From the NCBI GenBank assembly GCA_902495545.1, contig CABUXM010000003.1:1-64000 (forward strand): DNA of 64,000 nt. Reading direction: 5' to 3'. A model generated the notes under the pieces. That model did not search any database and was not told the origin of the DNA. It saw only the letters and a list, made by a program, of their open reading frames with translations. This DNA is from an uncultured Collinsella sp. Lineage in GTDB: Bacteria; Actinomycetota; Coriobacteriia; Coriobacteriales; Coriobacteriaceae. This document shows positions 36,366 to 44,950 of this stretch, piece by piece. The stretch's first letter is position 1, and every line of letters begins with the position of its first letter. A program made the position numbers and the translations under genes.

Positions 36366-36566
36366 GTAAATGTCCTTTCTAAAGGTGAAACGATCGCAAT
36401 GAGTAGACGTGCTCCGGCATGCGCGTGTGGCTAGAACATGCAGAGCACTATGACGAGGACCCGCCACCGTTGAGGAAGCATGGGAGATAACGACCGCGGG
36501 CCCCGAGTCAACAGGGGATGCCGGGGACACGAGCGGCCCCCGGCTCAACAAAATCGAGGAATGGGA

Positions 36567-37952
36567 CTAATCGATCTTGTTGTTGGTCAGACCGGCGCGG
36601 AACACGGTGGCGTCGCCATCGGCCTGGCTCGGATCGTAGAGGTTCAGGGCAGCCACGTACATGGCGGCAGCGGTGACCAGGTCGTCCTTGTAGGTGACCT
36701 CGTTGGGAGCGTGAGCCTGAGACTCGGCACCCGGGCCAAAGCCCACGCAGGGGATGCCATAGCGGCCCTGGATGGAAACACAGTTCGTGGAGAAGGTCCA
36801 CTTGTCGCACAGTGGACGACCAGTGCGCTTGTCCATGCTGGGCTCGCAGCCGATGCGCTCGTCACCGAACATGGCCTTGTGGGCGTCGACGAGGGCCTTG
36901 ACGTGCGGAGCGGTCTCCTTGTTGATCCACGTGGGGAAGTAAGCCTCGGTCTCGTAGACCTCGCCGGTCCAGGACGGACGGTCGTACATGTACATGGAGA
37001 CCTTCACGTCGTCGCCGTACTTCTTGCCGGCCGGCAGGTTGCGGATCTCGTCCAGGCAGGACTCCCAGGTCTCACCGGCGGTCATGCGACGGTCGATGGA
37101 GATGGCGCAGGAATCAGCCACGCCGCAACGGCTGGGGCTGGTGTAGAAGATCTGGCTGACGGTGCAGGTGCCGCGGCCCAGGAAGCGGGCGTCCTCGAAG
37201 TGCTCGGGGTTGTACTTGGGGTCGAGCATCTTGACGAGACCCTTGATGTCGGTCGACTCGTCGCAGCCGTTGTTGTTGAGGGCGCGGACATCGGCGATGA
37301 TGTCGGCCATCTTGTAAATGGCGTTATCGCCGCGGTCGGGAGCGGAGCCGTGGCAGGAGGTGCCGTGAACGTCGACGCGAATCTCCATGCGGCCGCGGTG
37401 ACCGCGGTAGATGCCGCCGTCGGTGGGCTCGGTGGAAATGACGAACTCGGGCTTAATGCCGTCCTTGTTGTAGATGTACTGCCAGCACATGCCGTCGCAG
37501 TCCTCTTCCTGGACGGTGCCGACGACCATGATCTTATAGCCCTCAGGGATGAGACCCATGTCCTTCATCATCTTGGCAGCGTAGGTAGCGGAAGCCATGC
37601 CGCCCTCCTGGTCAGAGCCGCCGCGGCCGTAGATGATCTCGTCGGTCTCGTAGCCCTCATAGGGATCGGCATCCCAGTTCTCGATGTTGCCGATGCCGAC
37701 GGTGTCGATGTGGGAGTCGATGGCGATGATCTTGTCGCCCTCGCCCATAAAGCCCATGACGTTGCCCAGGCCGTCGACCTTGACCTCGTCATAGCCAAGG
37801 CTCTCCATCTCGGCCTTGATGCAGGCAACAACCTCACCCTCCTCGCAGGACTCAGAGGGGTGGGAGATCATGGCGCGCAGGAAGCGAGTCATATCAGCAC
37901 GATGAGACTCAGCAGCAGCCTTGATAGCGTCGAAATCGAGTTCTTTAGCCAT
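36567..37952 (-). CDS. ygeY: YgeY-family selenium-metabolism-linked hydrolase
   Basis: M20-type metallohydrolase of 461 residues. Metal ligands are in [14 protein letters not shown] near residues 73-86, [14 protein letters not shown] near 109-122 and [11 protein letters not shown] near 149-159. The dimerisation domain fills the middle, and [16 protein letters not shown] gives the last histidine. Relatives are acetylornithine deacetylase-like. YgeY proteins co-occur with YgeW and YgeX, and in uric acid degradation likely cleave an acyl or ureido derivative of 2,3-diaminopropionate. It follows ygeX after 74 bases containing a GC hairpin. Confidence 0.92.
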   Translation of the reverse strand: MAKELDFDAIKAAAESHRADMTRFLRAMISHPSESCEEGEVVACIKAEMESLGYDEVKVDGLGNVMGFMGEGDKIIAIDSHIDTVGIGNIENWDADPYEGYETDEIIYGRGGSDQEGGMASATYAAKMMKDMGLIPEGYKIMVVGTVQEEDCDGMCWQYIYNKDGIKPEFVISTEPTDGGIYRGHRGRMEIRVDVHGTSCHGSAPDRGDNAIYKMADIIADVRALNNNGCDESTDIKGLVKMLDPKYNPEHFEDARFLGRGTCTVSQIFYTSPSRCGVADSCAISIDRRMTAGETWESCLDEIRNLPAGKKYGDDVKVSMYMYDRPSWTGEVYETEAYFPTWINKETAPHVKALVDAHKAMFGDERIGCEPSMDKRTGRPLCDKWTFSTNCVSIQGRYGIPCVGFGPGAESQAHAPNEVTYKDDLVTAAAMYVAALNLYDPSQADGDATVFRAGLTNNKID

Positions 37953-37992
37953 TGTTCATAACCTTTCAAACGAAGAAATCTACCTGTGAGGT

Positions 37993-38019
37993 GGCGGAGC
38001 GATACCTATTTACTCCGCC
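37993..38019 (-). promoter_or_regulatory. GC hairpin between ygeX and ygeY
   Basis: GGCGGAG and CTCCGCC pair across a 13-base loop in the ygeX-ygeY spacer. No T run follows, so it may stabilise the upstream messenger rather than end it. Confidence 0.4.
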
Positions 38020-38026
38020 CTAACGA

Positions 38027-39241
38027 TTAGCAAGTGGGATATTCGCCTTCCCAAACAATACGGCGATACTGGTCGGGATCCGTATCGCCCTCGGTGGAGA
38101 AGCAGAGCACAGAGCTCGTCTTGTCCAGGCCGATGAGTTCCTTGAGCTCGGCGTACTCGGGATCGAGCATGAGGGTCTCGACCAGGCCGGTGGTCACAGC
38201 ACCGGACTCGCCGGAGATGACGCGCGGGTCGCCCTTCTCGGGAGCGCCCAGGGTGCGCATGCCGCGAGCGGTGACCCAGTCGGGGCAGGACACGAAGGCG
38301 GTGGTGTGGTTGCGCAGGATATCCCAGCCCAGAATGTTGGGCTCGCCGCAGCACAGACCGGCCATGATGGAGGGCATGTCACCGTCCACGATGCGCGGAT
38401 CGCCGTCGCCGGCGGCAGCGCCCTTGTACAGACAGGCGGCAGGCGCGCACTCGACCACGACGAAGGTGGGCGGGTTATCGGGATACAGGTTGGTGAAGTA
38501 GCCCACCACGGCGCCAGCCAGCGAGCCCACGCCAGCCTGGACAAACACGTGCGTCGGGCGGTTGATGGCCATCTCACGCAGCTGCTCGGCAGCCTCGGAG
38601 GCCATGGTGCCGTAACCCTCCATGATCCAGGACGGGATCTTCTCGTAGCCCTCCCAGGCGGTGTCCTGAACGATGACGCCGCGCTCGCAGGCGTCGGCCT
38701 CGGCGGCGGCCATGCGCACGCACTCGTCGTAGTTGACCTCTTCGATGGTCACCGTGGCGCCCTCGGCGGCGATGTTATCGAAGCGGGGCTTGGTGGAACC
38801 CTTGGGCATGTGCACGACGGCCTTCTGGCCCAGCTTGTTGGCAGCCCATGCCACGCCGCGGCCATGGTTGCCGTCGGTGGCGGTAAAGAAGGTAGCCTGG
38901 CCAAAGTCCTTGGCAAGCTGATCGGAGGTCAGGTAATCGAAGGTGCAGTCGGCAACGTCCTTGCCGGTCTCGTCGGCAATGTAGTTGGCCATGGCAAACG
39001 ATCCGCCCAGAACCTTAAAGGCGTTGAGGCCAAAGCGATAGCTCTCGTCCTTAACGCACAGGTTGGACAGACCCAAGCGCGCAGCCTGACCGTCCAGGCG
39101 GGCAAGCGGGGTGACGGTATATTGAGGGAACGACTGGTGGAAGGCGCGGGCCTTCTTCACGTGGTCGAGGCTCATGATTCCCAAGTGCTTGTCATCGCTC
39201 TTGGGCATCGTGTTGCCCGCCCACTGGATCTTATCGGCCAT
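38027..39241 (-). CDS. ygeX: Diaminopropionate ammonia-lyase
   Basis: PLP enzyme of 404 residues converting 2,3-diaminopropionate to pyruvate and two ammonia. KDESYRFGLNAFKVLGGSFA near residues 64-83 holds the Schiff-base lysine, and TDGNHGRGVAWAANKLG is the substrate/phosphate-binding block. FVQAGVGSLAGAVVGYF supplies the glycine-rich cofactor loop. It is the first gene of the left operon, with AAGGAG before its ATG, and is divergent from a YheO-type regulator across a spacer with two palindromic sites. This is the terminal, energy-relevant step of the purine locus. Confidence 0.93.
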   Translation of the reverse strand: MADKIQWAGNTMPKSDDKHLGIMSLDHVKKARAFHQSFPQYTVTPLARLDGQAARLGLSNLCVKDESYRFGLNAFKVLGGSFAMANYIADETGKDVADCTFDYLTSDQLAKDFGQATFFTATDGNHGRGVAWAANKLGQKAVVHMPKGSTKPRFDNIAAEGATVTIEEVNYDECVRMAAAEADACERGVIVQDTAWEGYEKIPSWIMEGYGTMASEAAEQLREMAINRPTHVFVQAGVGSLAGAVVGYFTNLYPDNPPTFVVVECAPAACLYKGAAAGDGDPRIVDGDMPSIMAGLCCGEPNILGWDILRNHTTAFVSCPDWVTARGMRTLGAPEKGDPRVISGESGAVTTGLVETLMLDPEYAELKELIGLDKTSSVLCFSTEGDTDPDQYRRIVWEGEYPTC

Positions 39242-39333
39242 ACGGTGAACTCCTTAAGTCCTCTCTTGCCGGCCCCCGCATACGCGTTTCAGCCCGATCC
39301 CATTCACACGACTGAACTTTTATGTGGATGCCA

Positions 39334-39348
39334 AACAAAAAGTTTGTT
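39334..39348. promoter_or_regulatory. Palindromic operator candidate, site 1
   Basis: AACAAAAAGTTTGTT is AACAAA and its reverse complement around three bases. It lies in the divergent spacer between ygeX and the YheO-type regulator, 60 bases from a near-identical site. Confidence 0.5.
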
Positions 39349-39393
39349 AGTAATGTTCTATCACTTCTATCACACTTTTTGATTGGTATATCT

Positions 39394-39408
39394 AACGAAT
39401 TGTTTGTT
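39394..39408. promoter_or_regulatory. Palindromic operator candidate, site 2
   Basis: AACGAATTGTTTGTT has the same AACrAA-N3-TTTGTT form as site 1, with one arm mismatch. The 60-base spacing would allow two bound dimers to interact over nearly whole helical turns. Confidence 0.5.
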
Positions 39409-39527
39409 GCCGTAATCGGTACTTTTTCGCCGCCGAACGGTCATGAATTGCCTTGTTGATGGATTTGTTTGCGGTCATGTGTGGTTTATGGCACAGTGAG
39501 CCCAAACTAATTTTTAGGAAGGTACCC

Positions 39528-40181
39528 ATGACCCCCGCACAGATTGAGTTTTACAAGCGCCTCGCACACGGTCTGGCGCTCCAATTTGGCCCCAACTGCG
39601 AAGTCGTCGTCCACGATCTGGAAACCGAGGACGTGGACCACTCCATCGTAGTGATCGAAAACGGCCACGTCAGCGGGCGCAAACTGGGTGACGGCCCCAG
39701 CCATATCGTGTTTGAGTCCATGCACGAGGGCGCCACCGATGTACACGACCGCGAGCCGTACCTCACTAAAACCACCGACGGTAAGCTGCTCAAATCGTCG
39801 ACGATCTTTATCCGCAACGATGAGGGCAAACCCGTCGGCATTTTGGGCATCAACTTTGACATTACGCTCATGAAGGCTTTTGAGCGTTCGCTCGACGCCT
39901 TTACCGGCACCGGCGGCACGGGCTATACCGAGCCCGAGCCCATTACCAAGAACATCGGCGACCTGCTCGAGGACCTGCTGCACGAGTGCGAGCAGTTTGT
40001 GGGCAAGCCCGCGGCACTCATGACCAAAGACGAGCGCATTCGTGCCATTGGCTACCTCGACCGTCGCGGCGCCTTCCTCATTTCCAAGTCGAGCGAGCGC
40101 GCCTGCGAGTTCTTTGGCATCTCCAAGTACAGCTTCTATAGCTACCTCAATGAGGCCAAGGCTGCTGCCGGCGACAAGTAG
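39528..40181 (+). CDS. YheO-like PAS/helix-turn-helix regulator
   Basis: A 217-residue transcription factor. The N-terminal YheO-like PAS domain runs from FGPNCEVVVHDLE through VVIENGHVSGRKLGDGPSHI to PVGILGINFDITLM near residue 115. The C-terminal DNA-binding domain shows RIRAIGYLDRRGAFLISKSS and FFGISKYSFYSYLNEAK. The ATG at 39528 follows AGGAAGGT. It is divergent from ygeX, so it probably controls the left purine operon through the two AACrAA-N3-TTTGTT palindromes. A paralogue at 54677 heads the right operon. The ligand, perhaps urate or another purine product, is unknown. Confidence 0.85.
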   Translation: MTPAQIEFYKRLAHGLALQFGPNCEVVVHDLETEDVDHSIVVIENGHVSGRKLGDGPSHIVFESMHEGATDVHDREPYLTKTTDGKLLKSSTIFIRNDEGKPVGILGINFDITLMKAFERSLDAFTGTGGTGYTEPEPITKNIGDLLEDLLHECEQFVGKPAALMTKDERIRAIGYLDRRGAFLISKSSERACEFFGISKYSFYSYLNEAKAAAGDK

Positions 40182-40304
40182 GCATTCGCCTGGATTGCCC
40201 CTCCCCTTTTGGGCGCGAGTTCTGGAAAGCGCGAATCCAAGACCGAGCCGCTTGGGAAGTTCCATATAATCGATGTCATTAGTATTTCGAAAGGATGGAA
40301 CAGA

Positions 40305-41291
40305 ATGGCGTTGAGCAAGGCATCATGCACCGGTCGCGGATTGATTCCGGCAATTGGTGGACATGTGCACCGCATGTTCGATGAGGGTGAAGACGACCTG
40401 TTTTCGCTGAGCCTTGACGACGTGATGGATGATCGCCCGTGGACCACCGACGAACTCATGGGCGGCGGGGCTCGCCCGTCAACCCCCAATCCCGCACTTG
40501 CGCCTAAGTCCGCACCTGCGCCGACTCCTGCGCAGTCGCCTGTTTCGACGCCCGCGCCTACGCCCGCACCCACTTCGGCGCCCACGACCGCTCCCCGCCC
40601 CGCAAGCGACCCGTCCGAGACCGCGGCATTTCTCGCTGCAGCGACGCAGGGCAAATCGGCCGACAGCACCGTTATGTACAGCGCCCAGCAGTTGCCTGTT
40701 CCTGCGGCACGCAAGCCTCCGATCGCAAGGCTCGACGAGCCCGTTGCCCATCAGGTTGCCTACGATTCCTGGGCCACAGCCGATCTGGATGAGACCTCTA
40801 CCGGCATGCCGGCGCTCGACGTTCCAGTTAACCCGCTTTTTGCCACCAACACGAGCGCCGTGGACTATGAGGGCGGTGCAGCATATTCCGATTATTCCGA
40901 TGACTATGCTGGCAATGGTCGCATCGAGACCGAGGGTTATGGCATCGCATCAAGCGATTATCTCAACGATCCGTACGCCGCCACGCCTGCGCCGGAATAT
41001 GACCCGGAGGCCGCGTCCGCGCCGGCGTATACCAAAAGCACGGGCGAAGAGCGCTTCGCCGATTATTACGCCGAGGAAAAGGAGCTGCGTTTCTCGGAAT
41101 TTCCGCAGGCAGTCAAGGTTGCCTTTATCGCCATTATCATTGCCCTGCTCGGCGTCATTGCGTTTGAGGGATTCCAGCTGTTCCGCGGCCCCACCCAAGC
41201 GGAGTCGGAGACCCAGCAAAAAGAGGACGAAAACCAGTACCTGGACATCAACACCCTCAAGGGCGACCCCAACGACGGGGATGATGAGTAG
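40305..41291 (+). CDS. Proline/alanine-rich single-pass membrane protein, function unknown
   Basis: A 328-residue protein of no recognised family. The first 55 residues are acidic (MFDEGEDDLFSLSLDDVMDD). A Pro/Ala/Ser-rich low-complexity stretch follows (about 58-105, including APAPTPAQSPVSTPAPTPAP). The middle is Tyr/Asp-rich. One membrane helix lies near residues 272-293 (VAFIAIIIALLGVIAFEGF), leaving a short acidic C-terminal tail. With no signal peptide the long N-terminal part should be cytoplasmic. Upstream AAAGGA supports the ATG at 40305. It resembles coriobacterial scaffold-like hypothetical proteins only in general style. Confidence 0.6.
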   Translation: MALSKASCTGRGLIPAIGGHVHRMFDEGEDDLFSLSLDDVMDDRPWTTDELMGGGARPSTPNPALAPKSAPAPTPAQSPVSTPAPTPAPTSAPTTAPRPASDPSETAAFLAAATQGKSADSTVMYSAQQLPVPAARKPPIARLDEPVAHQVAYDSWATADLDETSTGMPALDVPVNPLFATNTSAVDYEGGAAYSDYSDDYAGNGRIETEGYGIASSDYLNDPYAATPAPEYDPEAASAPAYTKSTGEERFADYYAEEKELRFSEFPQAVKVAFIAIIIALLGVIAFEGFQLFRGPTQAESETQQKEDENQYLDINTLKGDPNDGDDE

Positions 41292-41328
41292 CGAGGGTTA
41301 AGGGAGGGCCGGAAGAGCCGGCGGCACG

Positions 41329-42651
41329 TTACGGCTCCAAAAGCCCTGCCATAAAGATGGGCAGATACAGCACGTCACCATCGCGGTGAAGATTGCATTC
41401 CGCAAGTACCAGGGCGCGATCGATTCCGTAGCCCTTCGTTGCCAGTGCGTTATCGAGCGCCGCGTGGGACTTAAAGCTCTTGCCCGATTTGACCTCGATG
41501 GCAAGCACTTCCCCATCGAACGTCTCTTCCACAAAATCGAGCTCACCGACCTTTTTGGATGTAAAGTAGCGCAATCTAAATCCATGAGCTTTGAGCTCTT
41601 GGGCAACGAAGCCCTCAAACGCCGCCCCCATGTTCATGCCAAAGGCGTCTTCCGCCTCCCCATCAAAAACGCCTTGGGCGACCCTTTTGGAATACGACGA
41701 CATGAGCATTCCGGTGTCCAAGTAAAACAGCTTAAACAGATTTCGTTGCTCACCCAATAAAAGGGGTGCCACGGGCGCCGTTACGTTATACACGGGAAGC
41801 GCAACGCCTGCCTCCGATAACCAGAGAAAATGATCTGTCACCTGCGAAAAACGTTTGACACCGTTAATCGATGACAGTTTGAATCGCTTGTTTTTGGAGC
41901 CGGCCTCACTGGGAATCAAATCATAGATATCGCGAATAACCAAGCGTAGCTCGGGCGGAGCGTACTTTGCGATGTCATCGCGATACAGGGCGTGAAGATC
42001 GCGGTGGATGTTTCGAACCTCGTCGACATTGCGCGTCGCCAAGAAGGAATTGACCGCGTCGGGCATGCCTCCCACCACAACATACTGATGGAACAGATCG
42101 AGCAAGCGGTCATACAGGTAGCCAGGGAGCTCCCCCTCATCCTTTAGACAGCCCCTGAGCATGTCAAACACGCTGGCACCAACGCCATTTGCCCAGCAAA
42201 ACTCCTCAAAGTCGAGCGGGTACATCTGGACCTGCTCGACATACCCCACCGGCAGGGAATCGATGCCCTCGAGCTCCACGCCAAGGAGCGATCCGGTAAG
42301 GATGTATCGAAAGTCGCCGCGCTGGACCAGGTATTTGATAAACGTCACCACGTTGGGGCATCGCTGCACCTCGTCGATAACCACGACGGTCTTGTTCGCA
42401 ACCATCGGCTGCGTCGCAGCGATAGACATGCGCATAAGCAGGTCGTCCGCACTTTTCGCCGCCAAAAACGACTCGCGCACGGACGCGTCGGCGATAAGGT
42501 CGAACGTCACGACATTTTCGAATGATTCGCTTGCAAACGCGTTGACCAGATATGACTTTCCCACCTGCCGGGCGCCCTTGACCAAAAGAGCCTTGTTAGG
42601 CGACAAGGCAAGCCAAGATTCAAACTGTGCTTTCGCTTTTCTCTGTAGCAT
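41329..42651 (-). CDS. AAA-type ATPase with DUF4143 domain
   Basis: A 440-residue protein of the widespread AAA_14-DUF4143 family. Walker A is VKGARQVGKSYLV near residues 23-35, Walker B is VVVIDEVQRCPNVV near 86-99, and YILTGSLLGVELEG is the sensor region. The C-terminal DUF4143 part resembles a PD-(D/E)xK nuclease: VGELDFVEETFDGEVLAIEV with K in EVKSGKSF. Its role is unclear; such genes are strain-variable and often in accessory DNA. The ATG at 42651 follows AAGGGG. A four-copy 33-bp repeat array sits directly upstream, probably covering its promoter. Confidence 0.85.
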   Translation of the reverse strand: MLQRKAKAQFESWLALSPNKALLVKGARQVGKSYLVNAFASESFENVVTFDLIADASVRESFLAAKSADDLLMRMSIAATQPMVANKTVVVIDEVQRCPNVVTFIKYLVQRGDFRYILTGSLLGVELEGIDSLPVGYVEQVQMYPLDFEEFCWANGVGASVFDMLRGCLKDEGELPGYLYDRLLDLFHQYVVVGGMPDAVNSFLATRNVDEVRNIHRDLHALYRDDIAKYAPPELRLVIRDIYDLIPSEAGSKNKRFKLSSINGVKRFSQVTDHFLWLSEAGVALPVYNVTAPVAPLLLGEQRNLFKLFYLDTGMLMSSYSKRVAQGVFDGEAEDAFGMNMGAAFEGFVAQELKAHGFRLRYFTSKKVGELDFVEETFDGEVLAIEVKSGKSFKSHAALDNALATKGYGIDRALVLAECNLHRDGDVLYLPIFMAGLLEP

Positions 42652-42690
42652 AAGCGCACCCCTTATTACATGCTGTTTTAGCACTAGGAT

Positions 42691-42800
42691 ACACTTTTCC
42701 GTAGTTGTTAGGTGCTTATTTCGACACTTTTTCGAGATATTTAAGTGTGTATTACGACACTTTTCCGTACTTTTACACGGCTGATTTCGACACTTTTTCT
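42691..42800. repeat. 33-bp periodic direct-repeat array (four copies)
   Basis: ACACTTTTyC begins at exactly 42691, 42724, 42757 and 42790. The extended conserved word is TATTwCG-ACACTTTTyCG, while the rest of each unit diverges, so the array is iteron-like rather than a simple tandem duplication. It lies between the start of the DUF4143 ATPase gene and a divergent small gene. A 33-base period places the sites on about the same face of the helix. Confidence 0.8.
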
Positions 42801-43019
42801 GATTTAAGCCTAGCAGCAGCCGGCGAAATCAAGCGCCGTCCGCGCGTCATTTCGCACTCGGCGCTTGATTTCTGTCCGCGTGCGCTGATAGACTCCATCG
42901 TGTCTGCAAGGAGCGGGCACGTTTTATCCAGAGTCGGGGTAGAGAGTTGGCTCCACGATCCCGACGCCAACCGGCCAAGAGGCACGGTGGCCCTGCCAAC
43001 ATCGATGAACGGAGTCCGT
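42801..43019. other. Spacer downstream of the repeat array
   Basis: With the array, this completes a gap of 368 bases between the ATPase and the next gene. The reading frame of the downstream gene stays open across it, but the codons look non-coding and a well-placed GGAG supports a start at 43020. Confidence 0.4.
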
Positions 43020-43442
43020 ATGGACAATTTCTCCGTGCGCAGCGAGCGCAATTTCCACAACCTGGCAGCCAAGCCAAAACGAATGCATCTTCTGGACAAG
43101 CCGAACGGCTATGCCTCGGCCATGGTCAAGAGCAGTCTCCCCCACCAGATGCGCTTTACCGTGCAGGCGCTCGAGAAAGAGCTCTACACCGCCGGCGACC
43201 CGCACGTACTGCAGATCAAGCTGCTTGGAGACGACTCGCGCGAGCTGTCTAGCTGGAAGCTGTTTGCCGACGGCACGTGCGTCGCAAGCGGTTCGGGTGA
43301 CTTTGCCCGCGAGTGCTTCTGCGATGGGGCCGAGGTGTTTTTGGACCTATGCCGAGATGCCGTCGAGGCTGCCGAGCTGCGCCATTGGAGTCAAAGGGAG
43401 TACGAGCTGCTGAGTGCTGCGCGTGGGGTTGCTATGGCGTAA
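43020..43442 (+). CDS. Hypothetical protein, 140 residues
   Basis: A small soluble protein of no family I recognise. It starts MDNFSVRSERNFHNLAAKPK and has a mixed alpha/beta character with a central segment (HVLQIKLLGDDSRELSSWKL, then FADGTCVASGSGDFARECF). No signal peptide or membrane helix is present. GGAG lies six bases before the ATG. The frame is open about 315 bases further upstream through the repeat array, but that part lacks coding character. It is divergent from the DUF4143 ATPase and convergent with the AbiE toxin remnant. Confidence 0.5.
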   Translation: MDNFSVRSERNFHNLAAKPKRMHLLDKPNGYASAMVKSSLPHQMRFTVQALEKELYTAGDPHVLQIKLLGDDSRELSSWKLFADGTCVASGSGDFARECFCDGAEVFLDLCRDAVEAAELRHWSQREYELLSAARGVAMA

Positions 43443-43465
43443 GCGAGAGATCTCAGCAGTGTCAC

Positions 43466-44024
43466 TAACGAGCAGAATCGATTTTTGCAATCAAGTCGTT
43501 CGCCCATGCCACGGCATCATCGACAGTCGGCAAAACGTTAAGTCCTTCCGCCTGGGAGAAATACAGTGAGTCCCAGCCCACTCCCCTCGAGATCATTGGA
43601 GGCCACTCCTGCTCCGCACGATACGCAAAGAGTCTGATACAGACCTCTCGAGTTTTTAGGTAATCAATTTCCCCGTTGGAAATTGCAATCTGGAGATCTA
43701 TCAGATCATGGGCTCCCTCGGAACAATGGCACCCGAGAATCCGTTCCAGCCTATAGTGAGCGAATCTTCAAGCTTCGTCATGTAATCGTTCAGTGAGGAT
43801 GCCCTGGCGGTATCGAGGTCGCGCGAGAACCGCGTGGCATCCTTCCCAAAGCGAATCTTCAGGGCATTTCCACCCTTTGCGGCTCCATCGGGTAGCATTT
43901 GCCCAACAACAACGGCCGCAATGAGCCTTTTAACGCGGCCCGGTTCTTCGTCCAAATCAGCGCAGAGTCGGTCTATCGCTATGTCAAGGTTACGTCTGCT
44001 GGTTGGCTTCTTGACTTCCTTCAC
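43466..44024 (-). pseudogene. AbiEii-family nucleotidyltransferase toxin, frameshifted
   Basis: Toxin of a type IV AbiE toxin-antitoxin pair. The first 107 residues contain GGNALKIRFGKDATRFSRDL-D, the nucleotidyltransferase motif of the family, and run to AIVPREPMI before a stop near 43708. The next frame continues the protein: HDLIDLQIA can be restored by adding one base to the CCC near 43710-43720, then IDYLKTREVCIRLFAYRAEQ, EWPPMISRGVGWDSLYF and a stop at 43466-43468. The whole is about 185 residues, matching short AbiEii relatives. The ATGA overlap with the antitoxin gene is retained. Either the toxin is inactivated or one C of a CCCC run was lost in sequencing. Confidence 0.8.
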
Positions 44025-44548
44025 GACAGCTCCTTCATCAGTCTCTCATGCTCATTGGAGGTAATAAGACCCTCGGCTTGAGCGTGCTTGGTTGCCTCGA
44101 TGAGGCGTTCGGTCATAACGGACCCCTTACAAGCCTCAATCGCATCGGCAACGCATTGAGAAGGGATTCCTTCATAGAACGTCGTTTTCGCATTCTCTGG
44201 AGCGGGCACTGTTTTTACCCAAGCTGGCAGTTTGCGGCGAATACGCTTTGGTGTTGCCACGGTCACGGCACGAGGATCAACAAGTGCAAGTGCGTGCATA
44301 GACAGCACTGATTCGCCCCACAGGAAACCCTCGTCACCAACAAGAGCCACTGCCTCCGCAAAGACGTCACGGGGCGTCGGAACCCATTGGGTGAGCTTGT
44401 ACACCCCATGTCCTCGGCGCATCAATTTCCCAGTGGCACACCATCGGCTCAGTTCTCCAGTGGTTACGCCAATCTCGCGTGCCTGCGCAGCAGTCACGAT
44501 GCCGTAGCCATCTGCCGCCAGTTCGAATATTTCATCAAAGTGTTTCAT
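44021..44548 (-). CDS. AbiEi-family antitoxin with winged-helix domain
   Basis: Antitoxin of a type IV AbiE system, 175 residues. The N-terminal winged helix is visible in YGIVTAAQAREIGVTTGELS (about 15-34) and LMRRGHGVYKLTQW. The C-terminal domain contains WGESVLSMHALALVDP and the family-typical ADAIEACKGSVMTERLIEAT. In the studied AbiE pair the antitoxin represses its own promoter and counteracts the nucleotidyltransferase toxin without direct binding. The gene is intact and overlaps the toxin gene by four bases. Confidence 0.82.
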   Translation of the reverse strand: MKHFDEIFELAADGYGIVTAAQAREIGVTTGELSRWCATGKLMRRGHGVYKLTQWVPTPRDVFAEAVALVGDEGFLWGESVLSMHALALVDPRAVTVATPKRIRRKLPAWVKTVPAPENAKTTFYEGIPSQCVADAIEACKGSVMTERLIEATKHAQAEGLITSNEHERLMKELS

Positions 44549-44850
44549 GTCAAAAGACTAACACTTTTGTATGTTTTTTGACATAGACATGGTCTTAATC
44601 AAGCATTAGAGATCTATTTAAAATCGTATAGCATTGCAATCACCCTCTCTGAATTCGAAGTCCGCGCCTCCCACTCTGAAGCGAAATTCTGGGACGCAGT
44701 TTCCGGTTGAGGGCCGATCCGGAAACTGCGTCCCACTCCGGGACTGGATTCCGGGACGTAGTTTCCGCCGAGGGCTCCAAAGGGAAAACGCATCCCATTC
44801 TGAGCGCCAAATCCGGGACACAGCTTCCGCATGCGGAGGCGCTCCAAACA
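44549..44850. repeat. Gene-free spacer with palindromic repeats (family C)
   Basis: GGGACGCAGTTTCCGG at 44691-44706 pairs with CCGGAAACTGCGTCCC (44719-44734). A second, looser unit runs 44753-44795 (GGGACGTAGTTTCC against GGGAAAACGCATCCC). A third half-unit, GGGACACAGCTTCCGC, is at 44815-44830. No gene is apparent in the spacer. Confidence 0.7.
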
Positions 44851-44884
44851 AAAGGCCCCGGCTCTCGATGGAGCTGGGGCCAAA
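44845..44884 (-). terminator. Intrinsic terminator after the xanthine dehydrogenase gene
   Basis: On the minus strand GGCCCCAGCTC pairs with GAGCCGGGGCC (one G-T pair) and is followed by TTTTGTTT. It lies about 65 bases after the gene's stop codon and ends the right purine operon. Confidence 0.75.
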
Positions 44885-44950
44885 GGCGCAGCGTATGTAG
44901 TTGATGCTCAGCGCGAACAGCCCATCAGCAATGACTGTCCGCGCCCTACC

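Noticed and set aside
38000..39241. The PLP enzyme at 38027 as threonine dehydratase or cysteine synthase
   Set aside because: Its length, the FGLNAFKVLGGSFA active-site block and its neighbours YgeY and YgeW point to diaminopropionate ammonia-lyase.
42691..42800. The 33-bp periodic array as a CRISPR array
   Set aside because: The conserved part is only about 16 bases, the units are contiguous with degenerate remainders rather than exact repeats with spacers, and no cas genes are present.
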